Assembly (NCBI GenBank): GCA_017482005.1
Contig: JAFUOI010000006.1
Coordinates: 66,086 to 130,085 of the forward strand
Length of the DNA: 64,000 nt
Origin: Lachnospiraceae bacterium
Lineage (GTDB): Bacteria > Bacillota_A > Clostridia > Lachnospirales > Lachnospiraceae
Direction: 5' to 3'
Position 1 is the first letter of the stretch; every line of letters begins with the position of its first letter. The notes below the pieces were generated by a model. The model ran no database searches. It was not told the origin of the DNA and saw only the letters and a program-made list of their open reading frames with translations. The position numbers were made by a program, and so were the translations under genes. Shown piece after piece: positions 53,219 to 61,972 of this stretch.

Positions 53219-53575
53219 TCGTGTCTATTTTATGAAACTTCCTTTTATGCCCCCTCTTCTTCGTGTCTCTTTTATGACCCCCTTCTTCGTGTCTCTTTTG
53301 GGTACACACAGAAAAAATGCTTTCCAGGACCAAATATCTGTTGGTTTTTATATTAAAAATCCAAATTTTGGGTACATATAGAAAAACTCTTACTCCAGAT
53401 CCTCAATTTTCAGAAATTCATGGGTATTTATTCTTGCTTATTTTACATATACCCAATATCCTATTTTTTTACTAAGAAATCATTCAAAAATGGGTATAAG
53501 AATAAGTTTTTTTCACTAATACCCACATTATAATCATCCGATTTCAAGAAGTTGTTTTTCCCCCAAAAATCCCTG
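53219..53575. repeat. Degenerate repeat arrays in the degV-spoVT spacer
   Basis: First, TTCGTGTCT followed by A/C and TTTT recurs at 53219, 53260 and 53286. Second, TTTTGGGTACA occurs at 53296 and again exactly 70 bp later at 53366; and the pair TGGGTAT / ATACCCA with a 21-nt loop occurs at 53421-53455 and exactly 70 bp later at 53491-53525. No ORF or ribosome site is visible on either strand. It looks like a decayed 70-bp tandem repeat. Confidence 0.65.
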
Positions 53576-54121
53576 TCACTGTTCCATCTGTCTCCCAAGA
53601 AATCCTGCTGCCGACTGGACAAGCTTTTGCTCAACCTCTCCCATCTTGTCAGTCGCGTCGTTAGACGCCAGAATTACAACACCGATGACATCACCCTCTG
53701 TAATAATAGGAACAGAAACAAACTGCTCCAGTTCCGGGGTTTTTTCATCTGAGATTTCGATGAATTTTTTGTCCCCTTTGGCAGCCGTTATGCTTTCACG
53801 GTTGGTAATTGCATCTTCCATATCACGGCTCATGGCTTTTCCGAGCAGGCTTTTATAACCTCCGGACACAGCAATAAACTGATCCCTATCGGCAATTAAT
53901 GCTGTTTTGCCCGATACCTGTGCAAGGCTCTCCGCATACTGCTTGGCAAACGTTGTCATTTCACCGATGGGAGAGTATTTCTTCAAAATAATTTCTCCTT
54001 CTCTGTCCGTAAATATTTCAAGCGGATCACTTTCGCGAATCCGGAGCGTTCTTCTGATTTCCTTCGGAATAACGATACGTCCCAAATCATCAATCCTTCT
54101 TACGATCCCTGTTGCTTTCAT
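53576..54121 (-). CDS. spoVT: Stage V sporulation protein T
   Basis: 181 residues. N-terminal AbrB-type swapped-hairpin DNA-binding domain (MKATGIVRRIDDLGRIVIPK, then EIRRTLRIRESDPLEIF) and C-terminal GAF domain (55-178), the SpoVT layout. It tunes forespore gene expression and germination properties in Bacillus and Clostridium. The start codon follows GGAGG by about 9 nt, but that GGAGG is in the arm of a 12-bp hairpin (54131-54178). Confidence 0.94.
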   Translation of the reverse strand: MKATGIVRRIDDLGRIVIPKEIRRTLRIRESDPLEIFTDREGEIILKKYSPIGEMTTFAKQYAESLAQVSGKTALIADRDQFIAVSGGYKSLLGKAMSRDMEDAITNRESITAAKGDKKFIEISDEKTPELEQFVSVPIITEGDVIGVVILASNDATDKMGEVEQKLVQSAAGFLGRQMEQ

Positions 54122-54130
54122 ATAAAAAAT

Positions 54131-54178
54131 CCTCCATTTACATTTTCTACGTCTGTGAGTAGTATTTGTAAATGGAGG
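54131..54178 (-). promoter_or_regulatory. Hairpin covering the spoVT ribosome binding site
   Basis: CCTCCATTTACA pairs perfectly with TGTAAATGGAGG. On the reverse strand the 3' arm contains the GGAGG of spoVT and is followed by ATTTTTT directly before the ATG, so it could act as a translation-blocking hairpin or an intrinsic terminator. A related copy lies at 55125-55159. Confidence 0.65.
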
Positions 54179-54256
54179 TATTTTATGCCTAAAAAAAATT
54201 GCATTATAAAAAATCTTTCTGTATTTTTACGAAAATTAAGCCGATTCATACCCTTG

Positions 54257-54285
54257 TTGACAGTATCTTTACATATACATATAAT
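54257..54285 (+). promoter_or_regulatory. Promoter of the EFR1 gene
   Basis: TTGACA and TATAAT (54280-54285) with 17-bp spacing; both hexamers are perfect. Confidence 0.8.
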
Positions 54286-54312
54286 AATCATGTTATTTCT
54301 ATGGAGGTAGTT

Positions 54313-55107
54313 ATGGTTTTATATTTTTCAGCAACAGGAAATACAGAATATATTGCGCAGGAAATCGCCCGCAGATTGGATGATGAGTGTATTAATTTGC
54401 TTGACCGGATAAAAAACAATGATAACCGTGTTCTTCATTCAGATAAGCCGTTCATTATCTGTGCACCGGTATACGTCTGCGAAATGCCTAGATTTATGAG
54501 CAAATATTTGAAAAAACAAACATTTACAGGAAACAGAGATGTTTACTTTATTTTTACCAGCGGCGGCTATTGCGGAATCTCCGGACAGCTTGCAAAGTCC
54601 ATGTTTCGTAAGAAAAAAATGAATTACCGAGGCCATGCGGAATTCAAAATGCCGCGAAACTATGTGGCAAACGACTCTTACCCTATGCTGGAAAAAGAAG
54701 AAGTGGAAGAACGGATTTTAAAATCCCACGAAAAGATTTCCTTCGTGGTCGCGGACATTAAGGCCGGCAGAAAGTTAACCGCCAGACACATTTTCCTTTT
54801 TGAAACCATCATTACCGTTCCATTCAATCCGGTCTGGTGCAAATATAAGCTTCGCGACAGAGACTTTTACTCTACGGACAAATGTATCGGTTGCGGAAAA
54901 TGTGCAAAGCTGTGTCCTCTAAATAACATTACAGTAGAAGACAAAAAACCGGTTTGGAACAACCATTGTACCCATTGCATGGCTTGTATCGGAAACTGTC
55001 CGACAAAGGCTATTGAATACGGAACCATTACGAAAGACAAAGATCAGTACAATTTTGGAAAATACCACTATGTTGTCGACTCGTTAAACTCTGAAAACAA
55101 ATTGTAA
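54313..55107 (+). CDS. EFR1-type flavodoxin/ferredoxin fusion
   Basis: 264 residues from the ATG at 54313 (GGAGG 5-6 nt upstream; the longer frame to 54199 crosses the promoter). The N-terminal flavodoxin-like half (YFSATGNTEYIAQEIAR, then FTSGGYCG) binds FMN. The C-terminal half has two 4Fe-4S motifs: CIGCGKCAKLCP and CTHCMACIGNCP. It is probably a low-potential electron carrier or reductase of anaerobic metabolism. Monocistronic, between two related hairpins. Confidence 0.9.
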   Translation: MVLYFSATGNTEYIAQEIARRLDDECINLLDRIKNNDNRVLHSDKPFIICAPVYVCEMPRFMSKYLKKQTFTGNRDVYFIFTSGGYCGISGQLAKSMFRKKKMNYRGHAEFKMPRNYVANDSYPMLEKEEVEERILKSHEKISFVVADIKAGRKLTARHIFLFETIITVPFNPVWCKYKLRDRDFYSTDKCIGCGKCAKLCPLNNITVEDKKPVWNNHCTHCMACIGNCPTKAIEYGTITKDKDQYNFGKYHYVVDSLNSENKL

Positions 55108-55120
55108 TTTTTTACATAAA

Positions 55121-55165
55121 AAAACCTCCACTTACATTCCCTGTTTTTGTAAATGGAGGCTTTTT
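55121..55165. terminator. Bidirectional terminator, second copy of the GGAGG hairpin
   Basis: CCTCCACTTACA / TGTAAATGGAGG (one G-T mismatch), flanked by seven A and CTTTTT. It serves the convergent EFR1 and GGDEF genes. The right arm and the following TTTTATGCCT are shared with the copy at 54167-54190. Confidence 0.75.
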
Positions 55166-55204
55166 ATGCCTTGATATCAAATGCGTGCGATTATTTATCT
55201 CAAT

Positions 55205-56272
55205 CTACTGATACATCACGACTTTATTTCTTCCCGTGGTCTTTGCCTGATACATCGCCTCATCGGCATTTTTAATCGCATCATGATAATTTCCGCCCTG
55301 ATAAAGCGCCACTCCGATGGAAATGGTTACTTTGCAGATACCATTATCACTCTGCTCTGTCTTCTCACGGATTTTTTCTGCCACACGCATAGCCTGCTCG
55401 CTGCCGCACCCCGGCATCACAACGAGAAATTCTTCTCCACCCCAGCGGATAATATAATCCGTGGCACGGACACTGTTTTTAAGAAGTTGTGCCAAATGCA
55501 CAAGAACCTTATCCCCCGCTTCATGGCCGTACTCATCGTTTACTTTCTTAAAATAATCCATATCAATAAGCAACATGCTGACATCCAAGTCATCCGAAAA
55601 AGTAAGTTCTCCGGTCATGCTGTCGCTGATTTCTTTCATTTTGTTACGGTTAAACATCTTCGTAAGCTGATCATGCACCACCAGATTCTCCAGCCTGCTC
55701 TTTGTAATATACTGCTCCAAATATACGCGCTGCATCATGTTATGCATCACACAAACTGCAATTACAGCAGGAATATTAAACATATACATCATATCCAAAT
55801 GATCATAGTGTATGAACATATTCGCTACCGCAATGTCTGCAATCAGTAAAAAATGTCCTGCCGTACTGTAAGAAAACGGAGCCGCAAATCCTGCACACAC
55901 AAAAATAAGATTCATGATAATCATACCTGAAATCGCATGCTGCCTGTCCGGCAAAAGATAGGTCGCCCAATCGGTACACCAAATAATCATATGAATCAGC
56001 AGATATGTGGCAGGTACCATAATCCGGTAACTTTTCACTTTTTTCTGCATAATCATATAAATTGTAAAAGGAATTAATATAATAACTCTCGCAAGTACCG
56101 TTTCATGGGCAAATCTTCCGAAAATACCGCAATCTGTAAAAAAGTAAGACAGATATGCAGCTACCGCCACAATCGCCATACACAAATTAAACGCCCTGTA
56201 ATAATCGTATTTGGATTGATAAAATGCTCTTCTTTCCTCTTTTGAAAGCTTGCTTAAAACAAACTTTTCCAT
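55205..56272 (-). CDS. Membrane diguanylate cyclase (GGDEF)
   Basis: 355 residues. About six membrane helices (28-180) and a cytoplasmic GGDEF domain (190-355). The active site Gly-Gly-Glu-Glu-Phe is at 278-282 and the inhibitory-site Arg-x-x-Asp (RATD) at 269-272, five residues before it, so it should make c-di-GMP and be feedback-inhibited. No EAL domain. It follows the HD-GYP gene by 46 nt; AGGGGG ribosome site. Confidence 0.94.
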   Translation of the reverse strand: MEKFVLSKLSKEERRAFYQSKYDYYRAFNLCMAIVAVAAYLSYFFTDCGIFGRFAHETVLARVIILIPFTIYMIMQKKVKSYRIMVPATYLLIHMIIWCTDWATYLLPDRQHAISGMIIMNLIFVCAGFAAPFSYSTAGHFLLIADIAVANMFIHYDHLDMMYMFNIPAVIAVCVMHNMMQRVYLEQYITKSRLENLVVHDQLTKMFNRNKMKEISDSMTGELTFSDDLDVSMLLIDMDYFKKVNDEYGHEAGDKVLVHLAQLLKNSVRATDYIIRWGGEEFLVVMPGCGSEQAMRVAEKIREKTEQSDNGICKVTISIGVALYQGGNYHDAIKNADEAMYQAKTTGRNKVVMYQ

Positions 56273-56318
56273 ATCTCATGTCCCCCTGATGTTATCCTAT
56301 GTATGTGTGTCAAGACCG

Positions 56319-57512
56319 CTATGCGGTTTTCTCTCCCTGATCAGGATATTTTTTCATTACTTTTATAAAATTATCAAAATTTTCTATAAATGCATCCACC
56401 ACTTCCGGTGCAAACTGCTTCCCGCGCTGGGATACAATCTCATCATACGCTTCCTGCGGTGTCCATGCCCGTTTGTAAGACCGGCGACTCACAAGCGCAT
56501 CAAAAACATCTGCCAACGCCACACATCTTGCATATGGCTCAATATCCTCTCCGGCAATACCCATATAACCTGTTCCATCCCATTTTTCATGATGTTGATG
56601 GGCAATTTCCGTGGAAATGCGGAACAATTCCCCCGGTGAAGACTCCAACATCTGTTTTCCGTATTTGGTATGTTTCTTTACAATTTCAAACTCTTCCTTG
56701 GTCAGCTTACCCGGCTTTTCCAAAATGGTTTCCGGAACCATAATCTTTCCGACATCGTGCATCATCGCCGCAAGACTGATTTTCCAGCTGTCTTCCTCCG
56801 AATATCCGAGACTTTTGCAAAGAAGCTGGGTATACTCCGCCACACGTTTAACATGATGTCCGGTATTTTCGGATTTATTTTCGATAATCTGCGAAAGAGC
56901 CAGAATCAGATTTTCCTGATCTGCATAAAGCTCACTGTTTTTACTTGCCAATGTTTTTACAAGATTCTCAATCCGATCGGAAATAAAAATACAAACTACT
57001 GTAATTCCGAAAAACTCGATGGTTCTCGGAAGAATTCCGAAGAAAACCACATCACTTACTTCCACAAGCGGTTCATCCGGAACCACCCTTAACATCGTGG
57101 ACACCAAATGCGATATTATAATCATCGGAACACTGAGTGCCGCCGCAAAATATACGTATTTCTTTTTGTTATATAAACAGGCAATAATCAGCGGAAATAC
57201 CAACATAATAATTGTATGATAGGAAAGAACCGCATACTGTAACCCTGACTGGAACACGATAATCGTCAGAAACACATATCGCATCCATTCATTATGTATT
57301 TTTAATATGTTGTAAAATAATGTCGGAAGGAAAAAATTGAAACAGGAAATCAACACCGTTATATTCAGCGGAATCGGGTTGATCTTAAAAATTCCGATAT
57401 GATTCAGCAACGAAACAAGCAACATAAACAAAATAAAAAGACGGCAGCTGAGTGCCAATCGCTTGTCCGCGTCTTCTGTATATTCTTTTAATATTTTTTC
57501 CGAAAAATCCAT
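56319..57512 (-). CDS. Membrane HD-GYP c-di-GMP phosphodiesterase
   Basis: 397 residues. Six or seven N-terminal membrane helices (22-178), a linker coil, then an HD-GYP domain (200-380): HD at 252-253 (MHDVGKI), HHEKWDGTGY at 307-316 and the DVFDAL motif. The Pro of GYP is replaced by Met, which is common in active members. It would hydrolyse c-di-GMP. First gene of the pair; an extended -10 (TGCTATACT, 57563-57555 on the reverse strand) lies upstream. Confidence 0.93.
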   Translation of the reverse strand: MDFSEKILKEYTEDADKRLALSCRLFILFMLLVSLLNHIGIFKINPIPLNITVLISCFNFFLPTLFYNILKIHNEWMRYVFLTIIVFQSGLQYAVLSYHTIIMLVFPLIIACLYNKKKYVYFAAALSVPMIIISHLVSTMLRVVPDEPLVEVSDVVFFGILPRTIEFFGITVVCIFISDRIENLVKTLASKNSELYADQENLILALSQIIENKSENTGHHVKRVAEYTQLLCKSLGYSEEDSWKISLAAMMHDVGKIMVPETILEKPGKLTKEEFEIVKKHTKYGKQMLESSPGELFRISTEIAHQHHEKWDGTGYMGIAGEDIEPYARCVALADVFDALVSRRSYKRAWTPQEAYDEIVSQRGKQFAPEVVDAFIENFDNFIKVMKKYPDQGEKTA

Positions 57513-57588
57513 ATCTCATCCCTCAAAAAACTGTGCGATACCGCATATAGTAACAGTATAGCACAGTCCTCATTAAATTTAAATTATA

Positions 57589-58548
57589 TTATTTTGTTTT
57601 TTTAACTTCTATCCGGAAACAATTCTGAAAATCTTCATCCTCAAGGAACATATAAGGCGGGGTGTTTACCTCTGTAACTCCCATAATCTCAATCTGCAAA
57701 TAGTGGTCCGGTCCCAGTTCCAAAAAGCCGACAAACAAATCCTGTTCCCGGTCCGGCCAAACTCTGTTTTGGGTTTCCCACTCCTGGTATATGATATCAT
57801 GCCCCCAAAGTTGTACTTCTTGCTCCCATCTATCTCCCCGAGGCGGAATGGCATCTGCATAATTGAACTTAATATCCAAATCCAGTTCCTCACGCGGATC
57901 CACATACCTGGTCCGCCATTCACTTTCCGAATCCGGCTGACCTGCTTCCGGACAAGTAACGGTGATACTGTAATCATCGTAAATCATCGTTCCTTCATTC
58001 CATGCACCGGTATCCAGCACCTTAGCAGACCCTTTGTCAGGTTCTGCCGTAAAAACAGGAATATCAAGGGCAATCCCCGTAAATGCCGCAAGTACAAACG
58101 GTGCAAAAATCAGCATCAAATAAAGTATGCCGATGTGCGGCTGCCAATAATATTCTTCCACCGAAAAGAGTTTGCGCGGTGAATTTTTATAATAAAGGTC
58201 TATCGTTTCCGGCGGATAATTGTTGGCAAAATACGTATGGTACTCTTTTTCTTTTCCGTCCAAAGTATAACGATACGTCGCAGCATAACTTGTTTTATGT
58301 CGTTCTTTCCGTTCCTGATATGTACCTTTTTTCCGGACCTTAATGCACTTTGCGTTCTCAATCACATGACCCTTTGCGCGCGCCTTGTCTGCTTTCTTTT
58401 GAATGGACAAATGATATTCTATTTTGCCGTAAATCTTCACTGCTAAAATAAAACATCCGATCAGCACTGTAAAAACAACGGCCCATTTCACCCAGTTGAC
58501 CGGGTCATCGGTAAACATTTCAATCAGCGGATTACTTACATTTTCCAT
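57589..58548 (-). CDS. DUF3592-like membrane protein
   Basis: 319 residues from the ATG at 58548 (GAGAGG upstream; a GTG at 58563 is less well placed). Helices at about 20-42 and 155-180. Between them is a beta-rich segment on membrane-protein pattern (TYRYTLDGKEKEYHTYFANN, then NSPRKLF) like DUF3592; the last 130 residues form an outside domain rich in Asp, Trp and Glu (ending FRIEVKKTK). Unknown function. Overlapping theme with the next gene suggests a common complex. Confidence 0.75.
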   Translation of the reverse strand: MENVSNPLIEMFTDDPVNWVKWAVVFTVLIGCFILAVKIYGKIEYHLSIQKKADKARAKGHVIENAKCIKVRKKGTYQERKERHKTSYAATYRYTLDGKEKEYHTYFANNYPPETIDLYYKNSPRKLFSVEEYYWQPHIGILYLMLIFAPFVLAAFTGIALDIPVFTAEPDKGSAKVLDTGAWNEGTMIYDDYSITVTCPEAGQPDSESEWRTRYVDPREELDLDIKFNYADAIPPRGDRWEQEVQLWGHDIIYQEWETQNRVWPDREQDLFVGFLELGPDHYLQIEIMGVTEVNTPPYMFLEDEDFQNCFRIEVKKTK

Positions 58549-58567
58549 ATTTCTGCCTCTCACTGTT

Positions 58568-59008
58568 TCATTTTAATTTCCGTTTTCTATTTTTCCTTTT
58601 CAAAAGCATAAAACCGAGAATCCCGGCTGCCACACCGATGACAATATCAAGGGGAGCTTCCTTGTACACCTCTTCGCTGGAAGAAAAACGCACCTGCGTT
58701 CCATCCGGGCTGACCCATATATCCACAGGTCCCTCCGGGCGGTAGTCAAGCTGATCCTCGAAATGCTTTTCATACATCTCTCCGTCCATTTCCCAGCAAA
58801 CATCAAAGTCATATTCTATTCTCAACCTTCCGCGCTGCACGCGCTTTTCATCCTCTTCCACATTCACAATCTCTCCGGTAGTTTTTATATAATCCTCGGA
58901 AAGTCCTGCACTATGGAGATTATACAATGCTGCAAGGATAAAAACTGCAGATACAATAAAACAAATGATATGTGGATATTCTTTCAAAAAAGCTATATCT
59001 GATCTCAT
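58568..59008 (-). CDS. DUF3592-like small membrane protein
   Basis: 146 residues, two membrane helices (12-30 and 122-137) around a soluble beta domain (TTGEIVNVEEDEKRVQRGRL, then PEGPVDIWVSPDG). It has the same DUF3592 pattern as its neighbour downstream (20 nt away). GAGGGAG ribosome site. Function unknown. Confidence 0.75.
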   Translation of the reverse strand: MRSDIAFLKEYPHIICFIVSAVFILAALYNLHSAGLSEDYIKTTGEIVNVEEDEKRVQRGRLRIEYDFDVCWEMDGEMYEKHFEDQLDYRPEGPVDIWVSPDGTQVRFSSSEEVYKEAPLDIVIGVAAGILGFMLLKRKNRKRKLK

Positions 59009-59023
59009 ATCTCCCTCTTTAAT

Positions 59024-59938
59024 TTACGCAATTCTCTCTTCTTTCCGTGCACGATTTAAAAGTTCATTGAATTTACCGGACATTCCGGAAAGCTTATCAT
59101 AAAGATCTACTGTAATTTCTGTCTGCGGAGCCACTTCCATATATGCAGTCATCGTCTGAACAAGAATAAAAGGATCGATAAAAGCTTCTTTTACCGCAAC
59201 TGCAATCAGAATAGAAATAACCGCAGCAACACCATACGCTTTGGAAAGTCCCAACAAGCTGAAAATTCCGGCAAAAATAAGAAACGGTGCAAACCAGGAG
59301 ATAAAAGTCAGAACTACAACGAGAATCGCTGTTACAAATGCACTCTTAAGCAAATGTTTTGCATTCTGAAAGTAAATTACTACTCCGTCACATCCGCACT
59401 TAAATGCATTTTCACCTTTCTTATAAAAGGTATATCCGAGACAACATTCATCTATGTACCCTAAGAAAATGCGGATAAACACTTTCACTACATCCATCAC
59501 TTTCTCAAGTCCCGGAATTCCGTCGAGAAGATTGTCAATCTGATTTACAACGCTCTGTAATTGTCTCACCGCACCATTTACCAGGTGATTGATTACCATA
59601 TATGCATTCGTTGCACCGAAACGCTCCTGCACCATCTGCTTTCCGGCCTCTACCATGTTGTCCGGAATCACGCCTTCCGTAACAGCCTTCGAAATAATCG
59701 CTACATGTGCTGCACGAATCATGTATCCCATGTAAGAAAGTGCCAAACGATACGCAATCAACGTGACAACAATCCAAATAAGCAATAACACAAGAGAAAA
59801 TCCCGAACTCTTGAATAACGCTCCCAGTCCCAGGCAAATAGCAAGTGTCACAAGTGAAACCGCCAAAACCACACCCTGGATTCCCATCTTAATTAATCCG
59901 AATTTCAACGTTTTTGTATATATTTCTTTTACGCTCAT
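59024..59938 (-). CDS. Conserved polytopic membrane protein, unknown
   Basis: 304 residues. Two N-terminal helices (18-40, 46-75), a long amphipathic/helical middle (80-195) with Cys-rich GYIDECCLGYTFYKKGENAF and FKCGCDG, then three helices (197-265) and a charged tail. I recognise no family name. It is 39 nt after the truncated XRE regulator, on the same strand, a pattern in which the regulator often controls the membrane protein. AGAGGG ribosome site. Confidence 0.75.
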   Translation of the reverse strand: MSVKEIYTKTLKFGLIKMGIQGVVLAVSLVTLAICLGLGALFKSSGFSLVLLLIWIVVTLIAYRLALSYMGYMIRAAHVAIISKAVTEGVIPDNMVEAGKQMVQERFGATNAYMVINHLVNGAVRQLQSVVNQIDNLLDGIPGLEKVMDVVKVFIRIFLGYIDECCLGYTFYKKGENAFKCGCDGVVIYFQNAKHLLKSAFVTAILVVVLTFISWFAPFLIFAGIFSLLGLSKAYGVAAVISILIAVAVKEAFIDPFILVQTMTAYMEVAPQTEITVDLYDKLSGMSGKFNELLNRARKEERIA

Positions 59939-59977
59939 TTTCTTTATCCCTCTTTCATTTATGTATTATCATACGCT

Positions 59978-60355
59978 CTACTGCATACTCATCTTGGTCT
60001 TAATCTCATCAATGATTGCACTGATGTCATCCAGCATTTTTACAATCTCATCTACACGGCGGCGTTCCATGTCATCAACCACACCATCCTGCATGATATC
60101 AACCAGTTCTTTGGAGATCTCGTCCATATCCTGGGCAGATCCCAGAAACTTAAGAACAAGACGGTCCAAACTCTCATCCTTGTTGACTTTAATCTCATCC
60201 TTAAGAAGATAATCGATAGTAACATCAAACACCTTACTTAAAGCAACTATTTTATCCGTATCCGGAAGTGTCAGTCCCAGTTCCCATTTGGAAATCGCCT
60301 GTTCTTCTGTCAAGTAAGGACTAAAAAAAAATTTATTTTTTTGATTTCTGCACAA
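59978..60355 (-). pseudogene. XRE-type regulator truncated at its 5' end by a mobile element
   Basis: The reading frame spans 125 codons but only from about 60325 downward is regulator-like. It begins in the third helix of the helix-turn-helix (QAISKWELGLTLPDTDKIVA, then LSKVFDVTIDYLLKDE); helices 1 and 2 that should precede are gone, replaced by Lys/Phe codons from an A/T run at the edge of the recombinase region. The C-terminal helical part (residues 60-125) is intact. No ribosome site supports the ATG-like start. It probably was the intact repressor gene before insertion. Confidence 0.65.
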
Positions 60356-60364
60356 GTCCGTATG

Positions 60365-61972
60365 TCAACCGCACTTGTGCATAGTTTCCAAGTCAAAGAA
60401 ACCGCTGTCAAAGTTCCAACAGATTTCTATTCTATTGTCGGAATATACATTCACTTTGTCAATCAGCTTCTCCTTTATTTCTTCCGTAAGTTCCATCTGA
60501 TCAACATAGCAGTTCAACTGACTGATATTCTTTTCTATCTGTTGGTTACTCTCCTGCTGTATTTCCTGTCTGCTCTGAAGCTCATATAGCCTCTGCTCCA
60601 GCCTTGCTGTTTCTTCATCGTATTTCTTCTTTTCCACAAGGAAGTCCTCTCTTGATAGCTTTCCATCCGTGTATTGCTCATAGAGTGGCATCCATGTCTT
60701 TTTCATTGTAGCTATGGTCTTGATTAAAGTTGCAATCTCCGCACCCTCAGAGTAGGGAATGGTTTTATTCCTTGCATTTTTAGATAACTCTGCTTCTTTC
60801 ACAAGCAACTGTATCTGTTGCTTCAATGCTGTCAACACAACCTTATCGGTTTCCTCAACTCTTATAACAGCACTTCGGCATCTACACTCTTTTACCAAGT
60901 ACCTCTGATTACACCTAAGTATGCCCTTATCGCCTTGCATTTTTCTACCACAATAACCACAGTGATAAATATTCCTGCCAGACTTACCACTTGCCCTAAA
61001 CTCTATTTGTCTCAGCATTGAATTTGCTTTTACATAAAGTTCATACGACACAATGGGTTCGTGAGTATCTTCTACTCTTACCCATTCAGACGGTGGTGTT
61101 TTTACACGCTTGCCTCTTACTGTAATCGATGTTGTTTTGAGTGAAATCATCATTCCGGTATATCGCTCGTCTTTTATCATGCAACGGATTCTATCATCCG
61201 TCCAATAACACTTAGCACCATATCGACTCCATTGCTTAGTAAATCCCTGCAAATTCTGAAATTCGGACGGTGCCAGAACGCCTCGCTCATTCAATATCTT
61301 AGCAACTTTTAAGGGTGAAAGACCTGACGCTACCAATTCAAAAATTTCCTTAACAATCTTCCCTGTCTCCTCATGGACTACCAACTGATGAACATTATAC
61401 TCTGCTTTCCTATAACCATACATGGCATTTGGAGCATTATACTCTCCTTTTTCAGCCATTCGTCTCCAAGCAATTCTTTGTTTCTTTGAAAACTCCCTGC
61501 TATAAAAATCATAAATCATATTTTTGAACGCAACATCAAGTCCACCTGTTGTACCCTCAAAATCCTTGCTATCATAGTTATCATTTACGGAAATAAACCT
61601 TACACCGAGAAATGGGAAATACTGCTCAAGATAGTCACCCAGCTCCACATAATTTCTACCAAATCGGGAGAAGTCCTTTACAATGATACAGTTCACCTTG
61701 CCTGCCTTTGCAAGCTCAATCAACTCTGCAAACTGTGGTCTGCTGTCAAAATGCACACCTGAATATCCATCATCACACTTCTCAATTACGGTACAATCTG
61801 CAAATTCCTCGTGGTTTCTAATGAAATCCCAAAGTAAAGCTCTCTGATTGGTTATACTGTTGCTCTCCGCCTTGTCCGCCCGAAGGGATATATCACGATC
61901 CTCCTGTGATAATCGAATATACAAGGCAATTACATATTTGCTGCCATAGCTAACTGTTCTTTCACCCTGCAT
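60365..61972 (-). CDS. Large serine recombinase 1
   Basis: 535 residues. Resolvase catalytic domain (13-160) with the Ser nucleophile in YIRLSQED, VKDFSRFGRNYVELGDYLEQ, a recombinase domain (170-290), a zinc ribbon (CGYCGRKM, then CNQRYLVKECRC) and a C-terminal coiled coil (385-500). It integrates or excises the element. It is the outermost of the three, overlapping recombinase 2 by 43 nt with its GGAGGG site inside that gene. Confidence 0.94.
   Translation of the reverse strand: MQGERTVSYGSKYVIALYIRLSQEDRDISLRADKAESNSITNQRALLWDFIRNHEEFADCTVIEKCDDGYSGVHFDSRPQFAELIELAKAGKVNCIIVKDFSRFGRNYVELGDYLEQYFPFLGVRFISVNDNYDSKDFEGTTGGLDVAFKNMIYDFYSREFSKKQRIAWRRMAEKGEYNAPNAMYGYRKAEYNVHQLVVHEETGKIVKEIFELVASGLSPLKVAKILNERGVLAPSEFQNLQGFTKQWSRYGAKCYWTDDRIRCMIKDERYTGMMISLKTTSITVRGKRVKTPPSEWVRVEDTHEPIVSYELYVKANSMLRQIEFRASGKSGRNIYHCGYCGRKMQGDKGILRCNQRYLVKECRCRSAVIRVEETDKVVLTALKQQIQLLVKEAELSKNARNKTIPYSEGAEIATLIKTIATMKKTWMPLYEQYTDGKLSREDFLVEKKKYDEETARLEQRLYELQSRQEIQQESNQQIEKNISQLNCYVDQMELTEEIKEKLIDKVNVYSDNRIEICWNFDSGFFDLETMHKCG

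Noticed and set aside
53296..53575. 70-bp repeats as a CRISPR array
   Set aside because: Only two to four degenerate units, no conserved 28-36 bp repeat and no cas genes near.
54186..54311. Small forward ORF after the spoVT hairpin (MPKKNCIIKN start)
   Set aside because: It has GGAGG only because the hairpin is palindromic, and it runs over the EFR1 promoter.
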